Below are positions 18,378 to 28,386 of a DNA stretch of 64,000 bases, one piece after another. The position numbers and the translations under genes are program-made. The notes under the pieces were generated by a model. It ran no database searches, had not been told where the DNA came from, and worked only from the letters and a program-made list of their open reading frames with translations. This DNA comes from Rhodocyclus tenuis (GTDB lineage Bacteria; Pseudomonadota; Gammaproteobacteria; Burkholderiales; Rhodocyclaceae), in NCBI RefSeq assembly GCF_014197755.1, contig NZ_JACIGE010000004.1:62001-126000 (forward strand), read 5' to 3'. How positions within the stretch are numbered: position 1 is the first letter of the stretch; each line of letters begins with the position of its first letter.

Positions 18378-19403
18378 TCAGATCAGTCCGCGACTGCCGA
18401 GTTCGTCCTTGAGCCAGGCGTAGCAGATCGGCGCGGCAACCAGCCCGGCGAGGCCGAAAACACTTTCCATCACGATCATCGCGCTGAGCAGCTCCCAGGC
18501 GCGGGCGTGGATGTGCGCGCCGACGATACGCGCGTTGAGGAAGTACTCGAGCTTGTGGATGATGACGAGGAAGAGTAGCGAGCCGATCGCCACCGCCGGC
18601 GAGTGCGCCAGGCTGACGACGACAATCGCCGTGTTCGAGATCAGGTTGCCAACGACCGGCAACAGGCCGACGACGAAGGTGACGACGATCAGTGTCTTGA
18701 CCAGCGGTAGATGAATGCCCAGCAGTGGCAGCAGCAGTGCCAGATAAAGCGCGGTCAGTCCGGCGTTGATTGCCGAAATGCGCACTTGGGCGAAAACGAC
18801 GCGGCGGAAAGCCTCGGCCAGACGTGTCGTGCGCTCGCCGAGCACGCGGGCGAGCGGTCCGCCGATGTCGCCAGCGACGACTTCGCGCAGTGAGACGAGA
18901 ACGCCGATGATCATGCCGATCAGCAGATGGGCGACCAGTCGGCCGGTCTCGCCGCCGATGTGACGCAGTTCGGCGGCGTGTTCGCGCAACCAGGCGGTCA
19001 GCTGCGCGCGCAGTTCTTCGGCATTGTCCGGCAGCGGCAGTGCCAGCCAGTCGGGCAATTGCGAGCGCGAGCTGTCGATGATGTCGGCCATGCGTGCGAG
19101 CAGTCCGGACAGACTGCCGCCCTCGCTGCGCATCAGTGCGATGACGCCGAATGCGGCCAGCGTGACTGCGCCGACGACGGCCAGTCCGACCAGCGCGACG
19201 GCGATGCCCTTGGCGCTGCCGCCGGAAACCCGGCGCGCGAGCAGGGGCACCAGCATGCGCATCACCTCATGCACCAGCAGTCCGGCGAGCAGTGCCGGCA
19301 GCAGGTGCGCCGTGATGATGAGCAGCATCGCCAGTGCCGCGAGCAGCCAGCCGGCAATGTCGTAGCGGCTCACAACTGCGAGGTTTTGTCGCTGGCTGCT
19401 CAT
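18378..19403 (-). CDS. AI-2E transporter family membrane protein (YdiK/PerM-like)
   Basis: Polytopic inner-membrane protein of 341 residues from the AI-2E/PerM family, whose members have been linked to export of small molecules, autoinducer movement or sodium/proton exchange; the substrate cannot be told here. Hydrophobic helices are seen near the N terminus (AGWLLAALAMLLIITAHLL), a soluble amphipathic middle (about 100-150, DIIDSSRSQLPDWL), and a C-terminal helix bundle with the family-like LPVVGNLISNTAIVVVSL and FGLAGLVAAPICYAWLKDEL segments. ATG 19403 overlaps the stop of the upstream flavoprotein gene by four bases (ATGA), which indicates translational coupling. It is the last gene of the minus-strand run fumarase-murI-flavoprotein-permease and is convergent with the LOV-type gene, only one base apart. 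Confidence 0.9.
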   Translation of the reverse strand: MSSQRQNLAVVSRYDIAGWLLAALAMLLIITAHLLPALLAGLLVHEVMRMLVPLLARRVSGGSAKGIAVALVGLAVVGAVTLAAFGVIALMRSEGGSLSGLLARMADIIDSSRSQLPDWLALPLPDNAEELRAQLTAWLREHAAELRHIGGETGRLVAHLLIGMIIGVLVSLREVVAGDIGGPLARVLGERTTRLAEAFRRVVFAQVRISAINAGLTALYLALLLPLLGIHLPLVKTLIVVTFVVGLLPVVGNLISNTAIVVVSLAHSPAVAIGSLLFLVIIHKLEYFLNARIVGAHIHARAWELLSAMIVMESVFGLAGLVAAPICYAWLKDELGSRGLI

Positions 19404-20797
19404 CGAGCCGGTCTTTCGCGCAGCCACTTCGCTGCCCCCAGACCGGCGGCGCGGCCGCTGGCGAAGCAGCCGGTGAGCAGATAACCGCCGGTCGGTGCTT
19501 CCCAGTCGAGCATCTCGCCGGCGCAGAAAACGCCGGGTAGCGTTTGCAGCATCAGCTTGTCGTCGATCGCTTCGAACAGTACGCCACCGGCGCTGCTGAT
19601 CGCTTCGTCCAGTGGGCGCGTCGCCCGCAGCGGTAATGGCAGCGCCTTGATCGCATTTGCCAGTCGCCGGGGATCGGTCGTGGCGGCGGCGAAAACCTCG
19701 GCGGCCGTGCATTCGTGCAGCAACGCTGCCTTGACGCCTTTCAGTCCGAGGCGCGAGGCGAGGTGGCTGGAGAGCGAGCGGCGGCCGCGCGCATGCGCGA
19801 TTTCGGCGGTGACCTGCTCGACGCTGCGCTCGGGCAGCAGATCAAGCCACAAGGTCGCGCCGCCGTCGCGCTCGATGGCGGCGCGCAGCGGCGCGGCCAG
19901 CGCGTAGATCAGCCCACCCTCGACGCCATGCGCGGTGATGATGAATTCGCCGCGTCGGCGGCTTCCGTTGCCTTCAGCGGCCAGCGCCGCGTCGCGTGTG
20001 CCGGCCTCGATATCCGGGCGTTTGCCGGCGGCGCCGTCGCGGCGGCCGGCCGACTTGCCGACCCACGCCGCGATGTTCTTCACCGCTTCGCCGGCAAAAC
20101 GCGAGCGCAGGAATTCGCTCCAGCCGACGTCGAAGCCGCAGTTGGCCGGGCGCAGCGGCGCCACCGGCACGCCGGCCGCCGTCAGCCAGGATAGCCAGCG
20201 GCCGTCGGCGCCAAGCTTCGCCCAGCTGCCACCGCCGAGTGCCAGAATCGCCGCGTCGGCTGTGACCATGTGTTCGCCTGCCGGGGTCTGCAGGCGCAGG
20301 CGGACGCGATTGCGATCACCTGCCGGCGTCGATTCGACGCCGAGGCAGCGATGACGCATGTGCAGCTTGACGCCACTGGCGCGCAAGCGCCGCAGCCAGG
20401 CGCGCAGCAGCGGCGCTGCCTTCATGTCGAGCGGAAAGACACGTCCCGAGCTGCCGACGAAGGAATCGATGCCGAGGCCGCGCATCCAGTCGCGCAAGTC
20501 GTCCGGGCCGAAGGCGTCGAGCAGCGGCGTCATTTCGCGCTGGCGCGCGCCGTAGCGCTGGCGGAAGGCTGCGGCAGCCTCGCTGTGCGTGATGTTGAGG
20601 CCGCCTTTGCCGGCGATCAGCAACTTGCGCCCGATCGAAGGCAGGGCGTCGTAGAGATCGACCGCGAGGCCGCCGGCCGCCAGCGTTTCGGCGGCCATCA
20701 ACCCGGCCGGCCCGCCGCCGACGACGGCAACGCGATTGCCCTCTGCGGCGCTGCTGGAAGACGGTCTCGTTGCGCTGCTGTTCATGGCGTCCGGCAT
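19400..20797 (-). CDS. BaiN/HI0933-like FAD-dependent oxidoreductase (TIGR03862-type flavoprotein)
   Basis: Probable FAD-binding oxidoreductase of 465 residues, function unknown. The Rossmann dinucleotide motif VAVVGGGPAGLMAAETLAAGG lies at about 22-42. It is followed by the family-typical GRKLLIAGKGGLNITHSE, by SSGRVFPLDMKAAPLLRAWL and by GGGSWAKLGADG. A C-terminal motif PTGGYLLTGCFASGRAAG closes the FAD site. These mark the HI0933/BaiN group, some members of which reduce steroid or other double bonds in anaerobes, but no substrate can be assigned here. The ATG at 20797 lies two bases after the murI stop; ATG 20785 is a possible later start. It is coupled by a four-base overlap to the AI-2E-type permease downstream. 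Confidence 0.9.
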   Translation of the reverse strand: MPDAMNSSATRPSSSSAAEGNRVAVVGGGPAGLMAAETLAAGGLAVDLYDALPSIGRKLLIAGKGGLNITHSEAAAAFRQRYGARQREMTPLLDAFGPDDLRDWMRGLGIDSFVGSSGRVFPLDMKAAPLLRAWLRRLRASGVKLHMRHRCLGVESTPAGDRNRVRLRLQTPAGEHMVTADAAILALGGGSWAKLGADGRWLSWLTAAGVPVAPLRPANCGFDVGWSEFLRSRFAGEAVKNIAAWVGKSAGRRDGAAGKRPDIEAGTRDAALAAEGNGSRRRGEFIITAHGVEGGLIYALAAPLRAAIERDGGATLWLDLLPERSVEQVTAEIAHARGRRSLSSHLASRLGLKGVKAALLHECTAAEVFAAATTDPRRLANAIKALPLPLRATRPLDEAISSAGGVLFEAIDDKLMLQTLPGVFCAGEMLDWEAPTGGYLLTGCFASGRAAGLGAAKWLRERPAR

Positions 20798-20799
20798 GT

Positions 20800-21585
20800 T
20801 TACACCTCGACTTTTCGCGCCGGCAGCGCAAGGCGCTGGCCGAGCCAGCCAAGGCCGAGCGCCGGCAGCGCCGCCTGCAAGCGTTCCGGGCTGGCGCTGG
20901 CGAGGAGTTCGAGACGACCGCTGCCGTGCGTGTTGCTGCCGGCCAGACGCACGCACTGGCGCGCGACGGCGTCGGCGACTTCGACCAGACGCGCGCGCCC
21001 GGCGACGATCTCGAGCAAGCTTGGTGCGAGAAAGGCGTAATGCGTGCAGCCGAGAACGATACGGTCGGCGCCAGCGGCGAGCAAGGGTTCCAGTCGCGCG
21101 CGGGCATCGGCGACAAACGCGGGATCGTCGAGCTGCAGCGCTTCGACGCGCGTCGCCCAGCCGGGGCAGGCTTCGACATCGACGCGCACCTGCGCGGCAT
21201 GGTCACGGATCAGCCGTGCCAGGCGCTCGCTGCGCGCCGTCGCGGCGGTGGCAAGTACGGCGATGTGGCGCTGCGCCGAGTCGGCGGCAGCCGGTTTGAC
21301 GCCGGGTTCGACGCCGACGACGCGGGTGCGCGGAAAGCGCGAACGGCAGGCGGCGACGGCGGCGGCAGTTGCCGTATTGCAGGCGACGACGATGACACCG
21401 CAGCCGCGGTCGACCAGATGCTGGCCGATCGCCAGCGCGCGCGCGCGGATGAAGGCGTCGTCACGCTCGCCGTAGGGCACATGCGCGCTGTCGGCGAGAT
21501 AGCACAGGTCGGCATGCGGCAGCGCGCGGGCGATGGCGGCGAGCACCGAGAGGCCGCCAAGGCCGCTGTCGAAGACGCCGATCAT
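20800..21585 (-). CDS. murI: Glutamate racemase
   Basis: Interconverts L- and D-glutamate to supply D-Glu for peptidoglycan precursors in the cytoplasm. The 261 residues match the family. The N-terminal IGVFDSGLGGLSVL, the first catalytic cysteine in VVACNTATAAA and the second in LGCTHYAFLAP are all present, together with the substrate loop ADSAHVPYGER. I chose ATG 21585 because it places IGVFDSG at the N terminus as in most racemases. A TTG at 21612 would add nine residues; neither has a clear ribosome site. It sits 85 bases downstream of the fumarase gene and two bases before the flavoprotein gene. Confidence 0.95.
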   Translation of the reverse strand: MIGVFDSGLGGLSVLAAIARALPHADLCYLADSAHVPYGERDDAFIRARALAIGQHLVDRGCGVIVVACNTATAAAVAACRSRFPRTRVVGVEPGVKPAAADSAQRHIAVLATAATARSERLARLIRDHAAQVRVDVEACPGWATRVEALQLDDPAFVADARARLEPLLAAGADRIVLGCTHYAFLAPSLLEIVAGRARLVEVADAVARQCVRLAGSNTHGSGRLELLASASPERLQAALPALGLGWLGQRLALPARKVEV

Positions 21586-21670
21586 CGCGGCTGCCGGCGC
21601 CGGTTGAAGCAACGCTCAGCCGATTCCGGCCGGCAAGCATCGTCGGCCCGGGCGCAGAGTCCTCGCGCCC

Positions 21671-23203
21671 TCAGGCGACGACGACGGGAATCTTGCCGAT
21701 CCTGGCGTGCCATTCGTGCGGGCCGGTTTCATGCACCGAGGTGCCGTTGGCATCGACGGCGACGGTGACCGGCATATCCTTCACTTCGAATTCGTAGATC
21801 GCTTCCATGCCGAGGTCGGCGAAGGCAACGACGCGCGCCGCCTTGATCGCCTTGGCCACGAGGTAGGCGGCACCGCCGACGGCCATCAGGTAGGCCGAGC
21901 GATGCTTCTTGATCGCGGCAATCGCTTCGCGTCCGCGTTCGGCCTTGCCGACCATCGAGATCAGGCCCGTCTGGCCGAGCATCATCTCGGTGAACTTGTC
22001 CATGCGCGTCGCCGTCGTCGGGCCGGCCGGGCCGACCGCCTCGTCGCGCACCGGGTCGACCGGGCCGACGTAGTAGATGACGCGGTTAGTGAAGTCGACC
22101 GGCAGTGCTTCGCCGTTGGCGAGCATCTGTTGAATGCGCTGGTGCGCAGCATCGCGGCCGGTGAGCAACTTGCCGTTGAGCAGCAGCGTCTGACCCGGCG
22201 TCCACGCGGCGACCTGCTCGCGGGTCAGCGTGTCGAGATCGACGCGCGTTGCCTTGTCGAGATCGGGTAACCAGTTCACCTGCGGCCAGTCCGACAGGGG
22301 GGGCGGCACGAGGTGCGCCGGGCCGCTGCCGTCGAGATGGAAGTGTACATGGCGGGTGGCGGCACAGTTCGGGATCATCGCTACCGGCAGGCTGGCGGCG
22401 TGCGTCGGGTAGTCGAGAATCTTCACGTCGAGCACGGTGGTCAGGCCGCCGAGACCCTGCGCGCCGATGCCGAGCGCGTTCACCTTCTCGTACAGTTCGA
22501 GGCGCAGTTCCTCGACGCGCGTGAGCTTTTCGCCGGCCTTGGCGCGTGCCATCAGTTCATGGATGTCGACCGGCGCCATCAGCGATTCCTTGGCCAGCAG
22601 CATCGCCTTTTCCGGTGTGCCGCCGATACCGATGCCGAGGATTCCCGGCGGACACCAGCCGGCACCCATGTGCGGTACCGTCTTCAGCACCCAGTCGACG
22701 ATCGAGTCGGAGGGGTTCAGTGCGACGAACTTGCTCTTGTTCTCCGAGCCGCCGCCCTTCGCCGCGCAGATCACTTCAAGGCCATCGCCGGCGACGATCT
22801 CGACGTGCAGCACCGCCGGCGTGTTGTCCTTCGAGTTCTTGCGTGCGCCGGCCGGGTCGCGCAGCACCGAGGCGCGCAGCGGGTTGTCCGGGTTGGTGTA
22901 GGCGCGGCGCACGCCTTCGTCGACCATTTCCTGAACGGACATGGTCGCGTCCCACTGCACGTTCATGCCGACCTTGAGGAAGACGACGCCGATCCCGGTG
23001 TCCTGACAGATCGGCCGGCGGCCTTCAGCGCACATGCGGCTGTTGGTCAGGATCTGTGCGATCGCGTCCTTCGCCGCCGGACTTTCTTCGCGCTCGTAGG
23101 CTTCTGCGAGCGCTTTCAGATAGTCGAGCGGGTGGTAGCAGCTGATGTACTGAAAGGCGTCGGCGATGCTGTCGATGAGGTCTTGCTGACGGATGACGGT
23201 CAT
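21671..23203 (-). CDS. fumA: Class I fumarate hydratase (iron-sulfur)
   Basis: Hydrates fumarate to L-malate in the TCA cycle using an oxygen-sensitive [4Fe-4S] cluster. The 510 residues match the class I family. Cluster-related cysteines appear in RPICQDTGIGVVFLKVG and later segments. The N-terminal ISCYHPLDYLKALAEAYE and the C-terminal half VDFTNRVIYYVGPVDPVRDEAVGPAGPTTATRM (beta-subunit-like portion, where the substrate-binding loop lies) are intact, so alpha and beta portions are fused as usual. The start MTVIRQQDLIDSIADAFQ is typical. It leads the minus-strand run that continues into murI. With gltA, sucAB and lpd, four TCA steps or parts are encoded in this window. Confidence 0.96.
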   Translation of the reverse strand: MTVIRQQDLIDSIADAFQYISCYHPLDYLKALAEAYEREESPAAKDAIAQILTNSRMCAEGRRPICQDTGIGVVFLKVGMNVQWDATMSVQEMVDEGVRRAYTNPDNPLRASVLRDPAGARKNSKDNTPAVLHVEIVAGDGLEVICAAKGGGSENKSKFVALNPSDSIVDWVLKTVPHMGAGWCPPGILGIGIGGTPEKAMLLAKESLMAPVDIHELMARAKAGEKLTRVEELRLELYEKVNALGIGAQGLGGLTTVLDVKILDYPTHAASLPVAMIPNCAATRHVHFHLDGSGPAHLVPPPLSDWPQVNWLPDLDKATRVDLDTLTREQVAAWTPGQTLLLNGKLLTGRDAAHQRIQQMLANGEALPVDFTNRVIYYVGPVDPVRDEAVGPAGPTTATRMDKFTEMMLGQTGLISMVGKAERGREAIAAIKKHRSAYLMAVGGAAYLVAKAIKAARVVAFADLGMEAIYEFEVKDMPVTVAVDANGTSVHETGPHEWHARIGKIPVVVA

Positions 23204-23336
23204 GGGCGGGTCTCCAGTGCGGTGCCCGGCGGGCGCCGTCGCTCCTCAAGCAGAGGAGGAGATGCAGGGAAAGTGAAAAAATTTACGCGCAGAGCGCAAT
23301 GAATTTGCGGCGCTGCAGCATGCCGCTGGCGCGCTC

Positions 23337-23876
23337 TCAGTGGTGGTCTTTCGAGAGCAGCAGCGTCTGGTTCATGATCTTGTCGACCCACACCATGGCC
23401 ATCGCCGAGACGAGGAAAACCAGGTGGATGATGACCTGCCACTTGATCGCATGCTCGCTCATGTTGGCGGCGTTGATGAAGGTCTTCAGCAGGTGGATCG
23501 ACGAGATGCCGATGATCGCCGTCGACAGCTTGATCTTGAGCACGCCGGCGTTGACGTGCGACAGCCACTCGGGCTGATCGGGGTTGTCTTCGAGATCGAG
23601 CCGCGAAACGAAAGTCTCGTAGCCACCAATGATGACCATGATCAGCAGGTTGGCGATCATCACCACGTCGATCAGGCCGAGAACGACGAGCATGATCGCC
23701 GTTTCGTTGACATGGCCGCTCTCGAAGACGTCCTGCACGAGATGCGTTAACTCGACCATGAACAGGTAGACGTAAACCGCCTGCGCGACGATCAGACCGA
23801 GATACAGCGGTGCCTGCAGCCAGCGGCTCCAGAAAATCGTCTTCTCAAGCCGGCTTTCGAATGGATGCTTCGTCAT
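23337..23876 (-). CDS. YqhA/UPF0114-like inner membrane protein (TIGR00645 family)
   Basis: Small polytopic membrane protein of 179 residues with an unknown role. The N-terminal [24 protein letters not shown] and the central [23 protein letters not shown] stretch are the hallmarks of the UPF0114/TIGR00645 family. I count four hydrophobic helices: about 17-40, 58-80, 105-125 and 137-160. It is the only gene between fumarase and the acs region and is divergent from acs. No function should be assigned beyond family membership. Confidence 0.92.
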   Translation of the reverse strand: MTKHPFESRLEKTIFWSRWLQAPLYLGLIVAQAVYVYLFMVELTHLVQDVFESGHVNETAIMLVVLGLIDVVMIANLLIMVIIGGYETFVSRLDLEDNPDQPEWLSHVNAGVLKIKLSTAIIGISSIHLLKTFINAANMSEHAIKWQVIIHLVFLVSAMAMVWVDKIMNQTLLLSKDHH

Positions 23877-24208
23877 TGATCGAGCGATGTCCTGTGCAAT
23901 AAAAGGAGCCTGATCGCGCCAAAGCGCGCAAGGAGCGGCGATTCTAGCACCATTCTTTCGCCTCTCGCCCGTGCTGCCGGATGTTGCGCTGCAGCGTTTT
24001 TGTGTAAGCCGACTGTAAGAAAGAGGGCGTCAAATCGCGCTCCATTCGCTTCGCGTCCGTGCATGCCGAAGGTATCATCAGACCCCGGCAACGATGCGAA
24101 GCTGCCTCATGCAGCACCGCAAGCAAGGAATATTTGTGCACTGTCCTTGCGCTGTCGTTGGCCGTTTTGCAGCCCATCACGATTCACGCTTTGTTCAGGA
24201 GACAAACG
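23877..24208. other. Divergent regulatory gap between the YqhA-like gene and acs
   Basis: 332 bases without a gene. It holds an extended -10 for the minus-strand gene at 23941-23946 and, for acs, a weak TTCGCG-17-TATCAT pair with TATCAT at 24073-24078, which would leave a leader of about 120 bases. I looked for a sigma-54 site before acs (TGGCCGTTTTGCA) and rejected it because the GG-GC spacing is wrong. Confidence 0.4.
23941..23946 (-). promoter_or_regulatory. Extended -10 promoter for the YqhA-like gene
   Basis: On the minus strand TGCTAGAAT: an extended -10 (TGN) directly joined to TAGAAT, about 65 bases before the start codon. No good -35 is visible at 17 bases, as is common for extended -10 promoters. 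Confidence 0.45.
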
Positions 24209-26179
24209 ATGTCTGATACCCAGTCCTTGCAGGTTTTCCAGCCGCCCGCCGATTTTGTCAGCCAGGCGGCTATTTCCGGCATGGAGGCCTATCGCGCACT
24301 TTGTGCCGAGGCCGAGCGCGATTACGCGGGTTACTGGGCGCGGCTTGCACGCGAGCACCTCAGCTGGAAAGTGCCGTTCACGCGCACGCTTGACGAGTCG
24401 CAAGCACCGTTCTTCAAGTGGTTCGACGACGGCCGTCTGAACGTTTCCTACAACTGTATCGACCGCAACATCGAAGCGGGTCTCGGCGAGAAGACTGCGA
24501 TCATCTTCGAATCCGACGACGGTACGGTTTCCCGCGTCAGCTACAAGGACCTGCTCGTCCGTGTCTCGCGTTTTGCCAATGCGCTCAAGGCCTCCGGCGT
24601 CAAGAAGGGCGACCGCGTCGTCATCTACCTGCCGATGTCGGTCGAAGGCGTCGTTGCCATGCAGGCCTGTGCCCGCATCGGCGCTACGCACTCGGTCGTC
24701 TTCGGCGGTTTCTCCGCGCAATCGCTGCGCGACCGCATCAACGACGCCGGCGCCGTTCTGCTGATCACCTCCGACGGTCAGTGCCGTGGTGGCAAGTCGC
24801 TGCCCTTGAAACCGATCGCCGACGAAGCGCTGGCGCTGGGCGGCTGCGAATCGATCATGAAGGTTGTCGTCTGGCAGCGTACCGGCGCCGAGTGCGCCAT
24901 GCAGGCGGGTCGCGACGTCTTCTGGCAGGATTTTGTTGCCGGCCGGGCGGATTTCTGCGAGCCCGAGTGGGTCGAGGCCGAGCACCCGCTGTTCCTGCTC
25001 TACACCTCGGGTTCGACCGGCAAGCCGAAGGGCGTCCAGCATTCGACCGGTGGCTACCTGCTGCACGCCGTGCTGACGATGAAGTGGACCTTCGACCTGA
25101 AGCCGAACGACGTTTTCTGGTGCACCGCCGACATCGGCTGGGTCACCGGTCACACCTACATCGCTTACGGTCCGCTCGCCTGCGGCGGCACGCAGATCGT
25201 TTTCGAAGGCGTGCCGACCTTCCCGGATGCCGGCCGTTTCTGGAAAATGATCCAGGAGCACAAGGTTTCCGTCTTCTACACGGCGCCGACGGCGATCCGC
25301 TCGCTGATCAAGGCGGCCGAGGCGACGGCGACGGTACATCCGCGCAACTACGACCTCTCCTCGCTGCGTCTCCTCGGTTCGGTCGGTGAACCGATCAATC
25401 CGGCGGCGTGGATGTGGTACTACGAGAACATCGGCGGCAGCCGCTGCCCGATCGTCGATACCTTCTGGCAGACCGAAACCGGCGGCCACATGATCACGCC
25501 GCTGCCCGGTGTGACGCCGCTGGTGCCAGGTTCGTGCACGCTGCCCTTCCCGGGAATCCAGGCGGCGATCGTCGACGAGACCGGTACCGAGCTCGACTGG
25601 GGCAAGGGCGGCATCCTTGTCGTCAAGCGTCCGTGGCCGTCGATGATCCGCAATATCTGGGGCGACGCCGAGCGCTTCAAGAAGTCCTACTACCCGGACG
25701 ATTTCAACGGCCAGCTCTACCTCGCTGGCGACGGTGCGACGCGCGACGCGCAGACCGGCTACTTCACCATCACCGGCCGCATCGACGACGTGCTCAACGT
25801 CTCCGGTCACCGCATGGGCACCATGGAAATCGAGTCGGCGCTGGTGTCGCATCCGCTGGTCGCCGAAGCGGCCGTCGTCGGCCGTCCCGATGACCTTACC
25901 GGCGAAGCGATCTGCGCGTTTGTCGTGTTGAAGGGAATCCGCCCCGAAGGCGACGCGGCGAAGAAGATGATCAAGGACCTGCAGGATCACGTCGGCAAGC
26001 AGATCGGCCCGATCGCCAAGCCGAAGGACATCCGTTTTGGCGAGAACCTGCCGAAGACGCGTTCCGGCAAGATCATGCGCCGCCTGCTGCGTTCGCTGGC
26101 CAAGGGTGAGGAAGTGACGCAGGACACCTCGACGCTGGAAAACCCGGCGATTCTCGATCAATTGCGCCGCGGCGTTTAA
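24209..26179 (+). CDS. acs: Acetyl-CoA synthetase (AMP-forming)
   Basis: Activates acetate to acetyl-CoA via acetyl-AMP, the high-affinity route of acetate use. The 656 residues match Acs (E. coli 652). Motifs: the AMP-binding P-loop [20 protein letters not shown], the [18 protein letters not shown] and [18 protein letters not shown] substrate/adenylate segments, the hinge [20 protein letters not shown], and the C-terminal [11 protein letters not shown] whose lysine is the acetylation control site in the family. AGGAG eight bases before ATG 24209 fixes the start; an upstream in-frame extension is not credible. The cNMP/CBS protein, exonuclease and sodium symporter genes follow on the same strand, which suggests a dedicated acetate module. 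Confidence 0.98.
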   Translation: MSDTQSLQVFQPPADFVSQAAISGMEAYRALCAEAERDYAGYWARLAREHLSWKVPFTRTLDESQAPFFKWFDDGRLNVSYNCIDRNIEAGLGEKTAIIFESDDGTVSRVSYKDLLVRVSRFANALKASGVKKGDRVVIYLPMSVEGVVAMQACARIGATHSVVFGGFSAQSLRDRINDAGAVLLITSDGQCRGGKSLPLKPIADEALALGGCESIMKVVVWQRTGAECAMQAGRDVFWQDFVAGRADFCEPEWVEAEHPLFLLYTSGSTGKPKGVQHSTGGYLLHAVLTMKWTFDLKPNDVFWCTADIGWVTGHTYIAYGPLACGGTQIVFEGVPTFPDAGRFWKMIQEHKVSVFYTAPTAIRSLIKAAEATATVHPRNYDLSSLRLLGSVGEPINPAAWMWYYENIGGSRCPIVDTFWQTETGGHMITPLPGVTPLVPGSCTLPFPGIQAAIVDETGTELDWGKGGILVVKRPWPSMIRNIWGDAERFKKSYYPDDFNGQLYLAGDGATRDAQTGYFTITGRIDDVLNVSGHRMGTMEIESALVSHPLVAEAAVVGRPDDLTGEAICAFVVLKGIRPEGDAAKKMIKDLQDHVGKQIGPIAKPKDIRFGENLPKTRSGKIMRRLLRSLAKGEEVTQDTSTLENPAILDQLRRGV

Positions 26180-26190
26180 GCCCAGGCAGC

Positions 26191-26230
26191 GCCGGGGCAG
26201 CGTCCGCAGGGCGGTGCTCCGGCAAGATTT
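26191..26230 (+). terminator. Terminator-like hairpin after acs
   Basis: GCCGGGGCA (26191-26199) pairs with TGCTCCGGC (26215-26223), nine positions with one wobble, followed by AAGATTTT. It may separate acs from the next gene, whose start is 217 bases after the acs stop. The T tract is short. Confidence 0.35.
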
Positions 26231-26396
26231 TGGAGTGGCAGGAGACAGATCGCTGCGTTCCGTTACGGTCGGACAGGCGGTCGTGAAAATTGGCGAAAAG
26301 CGGCCAGCAAGGTCGCGCCCGGGCCGGCGGTTACGAACTGCCGGCCTGTTCATTTTCTTCGCCGGGTGACGGTGCCGGAAACAGGAGAAGCAGCGG

Positions 26397-28307
26397 ATGA
26401 GCAACAGCGCCACGCAGATGCTGGTCACCGCGACGAGCGAGTTCCTGCGCCGTTTCCCGCCTTTCGACCGGATGGAGGCGGAGGCGATGCAGTATCTCTG
26501 CGAACGCCTCAAGCTGGCCTATTACGCCAAGGACACGCCGATCGTCACGCCCGACATGGGCGTCCTGCAGCACTTCTACATCGTCCAGCGCGGCAAGGTA
26601 CTGGCGCGCGGGCGCGGTGAAGTCGGCGTCATCGACTATTCGACGATGAGTCTCTCGCCGGGCGAGGCTTTCCCGATCGGGTCGGTGACCGCACAGCGTC
26701 CGTCGACCAATACTTACACCGCGGTCGAAGACGTTTTCTGCTACGAACTGCCGGTCGATGACTACTTTGCGCTGATGCGCATGAGCCCGACCTTCAACGC
26801 TTTCTGCACGCAGTACATCGCCAGCCTCCTCGGTCAGTCACGGCAGCAGCTGCAGGCCGAGTTTGCGCAGCGTGCGGCTGAACAGCAGACGATGAACTCG
26901 CCGCTGTCGTCGATCATCAAGAAGGAGCCGGTGTTTGCCCGCCCCGAGACGAGTCTGCGCGAGGTGATCGGCATCATGGCTGCCGGGCACATCGGCTCGA
27001 TCATCATCGTCGACGACGAGCAGCGGCCGACCGGCATCTTCACCCAGTCGGATGTCCTGAAGCGGGTCGTGCTGCCCGGCGTTGCGCTCGAAGCGCCGAT
27101 CGCCGCGGTGATGTCGCCCGATCCGCACACGCTGCCGGTAGCGAGCACGGCTTACGACGCGGTGCTGGCGATGGCGCTCTACGGCATCCGCCACGTGCTC
27201 GCCGTCGATGAAGGCGGGCGACTGAAGGGCGTTGTTTCCGAGCGCGATCTGTTCGCGCTGCAGCGCGTCGGCCTGCGCCAGATCCGCCAGTCGATCGAGA
27301 CAGCGCCGGATATCGGCCTGCTCTGCCAGGCGGCGAAGGACGTCCGCCAGCTGGCGCTGAACATGCTGGCCCAAGGTGTCGGCGCCGAGCAGCTGACGCA
27401 GTTCATTTCGGCGCTGAACGATACGCTGACGCGACGCGTCATCCAGCTCAATCTCGACCGGCACGATCTCTACGGCATCGACTGGGCCTGGCTTTCGTTT
27501 GGTTCGGAAGGTCGCGACGAGCAGACTTTCAGTACTGACCAGGACAACGGTCTGCTCTTCATCTGTACCGACATCATGGATCGTGAACAGACGCAGCTGC
27601 GCCTGCTCGACTTCGCGCGCGACGTCAATGCCGATCTCGACCGCGTCGGCTTCCCGCTTTGCCGCGGCAACATCATGGCGAGCAATCCCGAGCTGTGTCT
27701 GACGCTCGAGGAGTGGGAGGAGAAATTCCTCGGCTGGATCCGCACGCCCGATCCGAAGGCGCTGCTCAACGCGTCGATCTTCTTCGACTTCCGGCCGCTG
27801 TTCGGGCAGTTTCATCTCGCGCACCGGCTGCGCCTGACGCTGCTCAAGGCAACGCAGGACAACCGTCTGTTCCTGCGCATGATGGCGCAGAACGCGCTGA
27901 GCGTGCTGCCGCCGCTCGGGCGGATTCGCGATTTCGTCACCGACGCCGACATCGAACATCCGGGGACGATCGACCTGAAGAAATTCGGTGCCCGCCTGTT
28001 TGTCGACGCGGCGCGCGTTTTCGCGCTGTCTTCCGGCGTCGCGGCGACGAATACTGCGCAGCGTCTGCGCCTGTCGGGCGCCGCGCTGAAGGTATCGAGC
28101 GACGAATCCGCCGGCGTCGTCGAGGGCTTCAACTTCATCCAGTTGCTGCGCCTGCGTCACCAGAACTTCGAGCTCGAACACGGGCGTGCCGGCGATAACC
28201 GGCTCGACCCGGATCAGCTCAATGAGGTCGAGCGGCGTATCCTGAAGGAGGCATTCCGTCAGGCGCGCAAACTGCAGCAGCGGCTCAAACTCGATTACCA
28301 GACCTGA
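26397..28307 (+). CDS. cNMP-binding / CBS / DUF294 nucleotidyltransferase-like protein
   Basis: Probable cytosolic regulator of 636 residues. It has a cyclic-nucleotide-binding-like fold at about 10-140 (FPPFDRMEAEAMQYLCERLK, LSPGEAFPIGS) and a CBS pair at about 165-290 (RPETSLREVIGIMAAGHIGSI; VMSPDPHTLPVASTAYDAV). A DUF294 nucleotidyltransferase domain has the GS...DxD signature (SFGSEGRDEQTFSTDQDNG) near residue 370, and a DUF294 C-terminal helical domain follows. The nucleotidyltransferase is of the GlnD superfamily type, so transfer of a nucleotide to a partner protein is conceivable but unproven. AGGAG precedes ATG 26397. It lies between acs and the exonuclease/symporter genes. Control of acetate uptake in response to adenylate or cNMP level is my inference from context. 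Confidence 0.92.
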   Translation: MSNSATQMLVTATSEFLRRFPPFDRMEAEAMQYLCERLKLAYYAKDTPIVTPDMGVLQHFYIVQRGKVLARGRGEVGVIDYSTMSLSPGEAFPIGSVTAQRPSTNTYTAVEDVFCYELPVDDYFALMRMSPTFNAFCTQYIASLLGQSRQQLQAEFAQRAAEQQTMNSPLSSIIKKEPVFARPETSLREVIGIMAAGHIGSIIIVDDEQRPTGIFTQSDVLKRVVLPGVALEAPIAAVMSPDPHTLPVASTAYDAVLAMALYGIRHVLAVDEGGRLKGVVSERDLFALQRVGLRQIRQSIETAPDIGLLCQAAKDVRQLALNMLAQGVGAEQLTQFISALNDTLTRRVIQLNLDRHDLYGIDWAWLSFGSEGRDEQTFSTDQDNGLLFICTDIMDREQTQLRLLDFARDVNADLDRVGFPLCRGNIMASNPELCLTLEEWEEKFLGWIRTPDPKALLNASIFFDFRPLFGQFHLAHRLRLTLLKATQDNRLFLRMMAQNALSVLPPLGRIRDFVTDADIEHPGTIDLKKFGARLFVDAARVFALSSGVAATNTAQRLRLSGAALKVSSDESAGVVEGFNFIQLLRLRHQNFELEHGRAGDNRLDPDQLNEVERRILKEAFRQARKLQQRLKLDYQT

Positions 28308-28386
28308 GCAAGGTGTCAGCTTCCCGCCTCAGCCCGCGCGGTCGGGCCCCGGAGAGAACGTCATCCGTCGCTGACGGAGGCGGCCG

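Noticed and set aside
24150-24175. Possible sigma-54 promoter before acs (TGGCCGTTTTGCA)
   Set aside because: The GG and GC are only seven bases apart instead of ten.
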